Assembly: GCA_023678885.1 (NCBI GenBank)
Contig: CM042982.1
Span: 7,502,001 to 7,566,000, forward strand
Source of the DNA: Pogostemon cablin
Lineage: Eukaryota; Streptophyta; Magnoliopsida; Lamiales; Lamiaceae
Reading direction: 5' to 3'
DNA length: 64,000 nt
Shown here one piece after another: positions 61,101 through 64,000 of the stretch; positions within the stretch are counted from its first letter, which is position 1, and each line of letters begins with the position of its first letter. A program made the position numbers and the translations under genes. The notes beneath the pieces are model-generated. The model saw only the letters and a program-made list of their open reading frames with translations. It was not told where the DNA came from and did not search any database.

Positions 61101-61716
61101 TTACGCAGATAATAGGAGGCGCGATTTGGAGTTTAATGAAGGAGACAAAGTTTTTCTGAAAGTTTCTCCATGGAAGGGCGTGTTGCGATTCCGCCGTCGA
61201 GGAAAGTTGAGTCCAAGGTATATTGGCCCGTTTACGATCGTACAAAGGATTGGTCGTGTCGCGTATCGACTTGACCTACCATCGGAATTGTCGAAGATTC
61301 ACGATGTCTTCCATGTCTCTATGCTTAGAAAATATGAACCAGATCCCTCGCACGTGCTCAAAGATCCCCCAGTTGTATTAAAGGAAAATCTATCGTACGA
61401 AGTACAACCTGTTCAAATTGTAGATCGCCGAGAGAAAATGCTTCGTAACAAATCCATTCCTATGGTGAGAATTCTATGGAGAAGTGATCAAATTGAAGAA
61501 GAAACATGGGAACCAGAGTCAGTCATGCGTCAACACCATCCAAATCTCTTTTCATCTCTAGGTACGTTTATGTTTCGAGGACGAAACTTTTTGGAGGAGG
61601 GGATACTTTATAATATCTTAGTTCAACTAGATTTTTTTTTAGAAAGCCCAAAACCTATTTATTTATTTTATGGCCCAAAAGGCCAGCCCTATCTTAGCCC
61701 AACTAGATTTTGTTAG
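58169..61716 (+). CDS. pol: Ty3 Pol polyprotein (protease, RT, RNase H, integrase, chromodomain)
   Basis: Replicates the element: cleaves the polyprotein, copies RNA to DNA, integrates it. Numbered from 58174, the protease has LFDPGSDRSYI at about 11-21 (DPG in place of the commoner DTG/DSG). Reverse transcriptase carries LDYPIS..., VDYRQLNK and the catalytic FIDDIL at 347-352. RNase H has IYSDASRQG at about 493. Integrase has the HHCC zinc region (about 714-757) and D783, D844 and E880, with 35 residues between the last two. The chromodomain is at about 1075-1135 (VQPVQIVDRREKMLR...WEPESVM). No frameshift or stop interrupts it. The frame runs on into the 3' LTR and stops at 61714-61716. There is no ATG in the protease region; the frame is open from the intron acceptor at 58169, which supports translation as a Gag-Pol fusion. 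Confidence 0.93.
61593..61603 (+). promoter_or_regulatory. Ty3 polypurine tract
   Basis: GGAGGAGGGGA, followed by five bases and then the 3' LTR; primes plus-strand DNA synthesis. Confidence 0.8.
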
Positions 61717-63903
61717 AAAGCCCAAAACCTAATTATTTATTTTTATGGCCCAAAAGGCCAGCCCAATTAAGCCCAATTAGAATTTTTTTAGAAAGCCCAA
61801 ACTTATTTATTTATTTATTTTGTGGCCCAAAGTTTCAGCCCACTTAAATGGCCTGATATATAATTAGTAAGACTAAAGTTAAAAAAAAAAGAGAGAGAAG
61901 AACGGGAGAAGAAAAGCAAAAGAGGGGAAAGAAGAGAGGAAGAGGAGAAACCCTTGTTGACCAAATTCTCCCTTACAACCCTCATCCTAGGTGGTTTTTA
62001 AGTTGTTTTGAGGTAAGTGGTGTGTGAATTAAGCTTCCTTCTTCCATAATTTTGTAATTTTGTGGGGTTTTTCTTTTTGGTATGTGGGAAATTTGTAGAC
62101 TGTTCGAACTGATTTCGAGATAGCTATTGTCCTCGAAACTTTGCAAACTTAATTTCTGTACGTAGTTGAACTCGTTAGCTTTCCGTAGCCACTTGAAACA
62201 CCTCAATCCGATTATTCTACAATTAGTTATGATTTTTCTCGTAAACTGCCGCTAGCAGGAAAATTTCAGAATTTTTATGTCGAATTCAAACTTATTTTCT
62301 ATCGTTTCGTCTAGTTAATGTATTGAAACGGTTATATGGGATTGGGAACTGATGTTAAAGAGTTACATGCCATTTTTATTTAATATCGACTCGTTCGAAC
62401 TCGATTAGGATTTGTTTTTAGCAATGAAAGGGATGTTAACGCTAATAGTTAGTTATATTTAATTTGTCTTTAATTGCTCATCTCCTTTCTAGGTAAAGAA
62501 CCATCGACGAAGGGCAAGGGACCGACTTCAGATTCCGGAGAGAGTTAATCACTTCCTTGTGAGTTGATAATTCGGGAACGCCTTCTCTTGTGGGAAGTGT
62601 GGACCCTCGTTAAATGTGCATTTATTTTAGTTTTAGTTAATTGATAAGAAAATTATTTGGTATTATGTTATGTGGTAAAGAGCCTGATTGGCTCGATTGC
62701 TCTGGTTAGAGTCATGTTAGCCATTTTATGAGTATTATTGATTTCTGGTTATTCTTGTGTGCCAATTAAGACTCTAACTTGAGTCGTTATTCATCTTATG
62801 ATGAACATGCATATGTATGCCTGGTACCAAGGTTAAGTAGCCCGAATTGGTCACGGTTCGGGTGAGTTGGAGCGACATTGATTAAGTAGCCCGAATTGTC
62901 GCGGTTCGGGTGAGTTAGAGTGACAACCAAGTTGCCCGTGATTGGCAAACCCGCGTGAGTTAGATCTAACGAGGCACCTGTCCATTTACCAAATACTGAT
63001 ACTCTGGAGGGTGATCGTTAGATGGATCAGTCTATTATAGGCTCAGTCAACGTCACCGGTGTGGGACATGCATGTCATATATGTTTATATGTTTGATCAT
63101 TTCAAGTATTCAGTCGATATTGAATTGTGAACTTTAGCACTTGGCATATTGAGAAAGAATATTAATGTGCATTTTATCTAGAGTAACGGTGACGGACTTG
63201 GACTGTCTCTCGACGGAGAGCTCAGTTCGAGGAGGATATTGACTACCCACGCGTCTTTTATGTGATAACATGTTGTTTGAACTAATTGTGTTATTCATAA
63301 ATGTTCACTAAGGTTTTTATTTTCATTAATATGTACACTGAGTGAGAATAATTATTGTGGGACGAATTGTGGGATTTTATGTTATGAACCGCGAGTGGGA
63401 GTACATGCTTCGTATAAGGGTCGGGGTGACCGGCTTATCACCTCACTGAGCTAGTGGTTTTGCTCACCCCCCATCATTCTTTCCTTTTCAGGCTGTTGAT
63501 ATCATTTTGGTTGGAGGTTTGCCTATCGTTTGCTCATCATCCAATCCGTGTTTTGGGTACTTTCTCTTTTATGTAAATTGACGGATTCATTGGCGAGATT
63601 GTATAGTTTATATTTGGTGACCCCCTTGATGTTCTTTTTGTACCTTCGCGATGTTATATCGTTCATGTATATTTTCTTTAAACTAAGTTACACCGTTGAA
63701 TTTTGTACCTTTGTAAATCCTTGTTGATACTTATGAGATGATGTCCTCGTGTTGTACCCGTTGTTATCAGTTGTTCAGTCTACAGGTACTTGATAGCAAG
63801 CCTTACGTTTTCTATAAACTTTGTGGAGTGGAGTGCACCCATTCTATGAAATTTATGGTTAACGTGGCGGTTGTCGCGCTCTGTCTGGGGTCGGGGCGTG
63901 ACA
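61609..63903 (+). repeat. Ty3 3' LTR
   Basis: 2295 bp, the same length as the 5' LTR, with about six single-base differences found by eye (for example GATGAG/GAGGAG, GCACATG/GAACATG, GGGCTTGG/GGACTTGG, CCAGCTT/CCGGCTT). Confidence 0.9.
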
Positions 63904-64000
63904 CGCGGTCATCGTCGTCATCTCATCGGTTGTCGTCGCCGGAGCTTGGCCGGAGGTAGTGTCTACAGGGTGCTCAGAATCCTAGGTTTTTGCTCACTTA
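63904..64000 (-). repeat. Copia 5' LTR resumes after the Ty3 insertion
   Basis: CGCGGTCATCGTCGTCATCT and onward aligns with 47278-47380 of the left LTR with scattered differences. It runs off the window end. Confidence 0.8.

Larger units (their letters stand above)
54141..63903 (+). mobile_element. Full-length Ty3/gypsy chromovirus (Tekay-like) with CGCGG duplication
   Basis: A 9763-bp element with two LTRs of identical length, primer-binding site, gag, pol and polypurine tract in order. Flanked by CGCGG (54136-54140 and 63904-63908). Removing the element and one CGCGG restores the copia LTR sequence seen at 47268, which confirms the insertion site. A chromodomain at the end of pol places it among chromoviruses; Tekay is inferred from layout and LTR size. 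All major motifs are intact, so it may still be mobile. Confidence 0.93.
47268..64000 (-). mobile_element. Non-autonomous Ty1/copia-type LTR retrotransposon, heavily interrupted, running off the window
   Basis: Order on the minus strand: 5' LTR (right, 54125 to beyond 64000), primer-binding site (54112-54123), leader, a truncated gag start (53297-53196), non-coding internal DNA, polypurine tract (52263-52278), 3' LTR (52261 down to 47268). Both LTRs share TGTTGG/TGTTAGG + TATACGCG...CGTCGTC..CTC(A)(C/T)CGGTTGTCGTCGCC and GAATCCTAGGTTTT. The internal region is only about 1.85 kb and has no pol, so the element is non-autonomous. The right edge is not in the window, so its target-site duplication cannot be checked. 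Confidence 0.8.

Overview
The window is nuclear DNA from a flowering plant, most likely an asterid eudicot (the asterid placement is an impression from composition and repeat content, not a test). Evidence for a plant: a plastid-targeted BolA gene, a MAP65 gene, a J18-type cyclin, a thaumatin-like protein, a CYP89-type P450 remnant, GT-AG introns, many Stowaway-type MITEs with CTCCCTCCGTCC termini flanked by TA, a tRNA-derived SINE family, and Ty1/copia, Ty3/gypsy and CACTA elements. No prokaryotic features or CRISPR arrays were seen.

Left part (1-24 kb) is gene-rich: the 3' end of a cytosolic-type alanyl-tRNA synthetase (+), a decayed intronless CYP89-like P450 (-), the spliceosome-disassembly G-patch protein STIPL1/NTR1 (+, CDS in one exon with a long 5'-UTR intron), a three-exon BOLA4-like gene (+) whose first intron holds a perfect 66-bp-arm palindrome, and a complete 11-exon MAP65 gene (-) whose exon structure closes in frame to 599 codons.

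Middle part (24-47 kb) is AT-rich intergenic DNA with MITEs, SINE copies, an LTR-like block with CTCGAG-type repeats, a cyclin-J18 gene on the minus strand (seven exons recovered, including an 18-nt microexon and a 4.7-kb last intron; the N-terminal exon was not found), a candidate short secreted-peptide gene (+), and a two-exon thaumatin-like gene (-).

Right part (47.3-64 kb) is a nest of transposable elements, resolved by target-site duplications. A minus-strand non-autonomous copia element starts at 47268 and runs off the right edge. Its left LTR contains a CACTA element (ACC duplication), which contains two MITE insertions, one of which contains another MITE, plus a separate solo LTR (ACATC duplication) that itself carries a further LTR-like insertion (ATAAT duplication). 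Its right LTR was hit very recently by a full-length 9.76-kb Ty3/gypsy chromovirus (CGCGG duplication; two 2295-bp LTRs with about six differences by eye). This Ty3 element has intact gag and pol reading frames separated by a short segment with perfect GT...AG boundaries that would join gag and pol in frame if removed, while the retained form stops after Gag. That apparent splice-controlled Gag versus Gag-Pol switch is the most unusual feature of the window.
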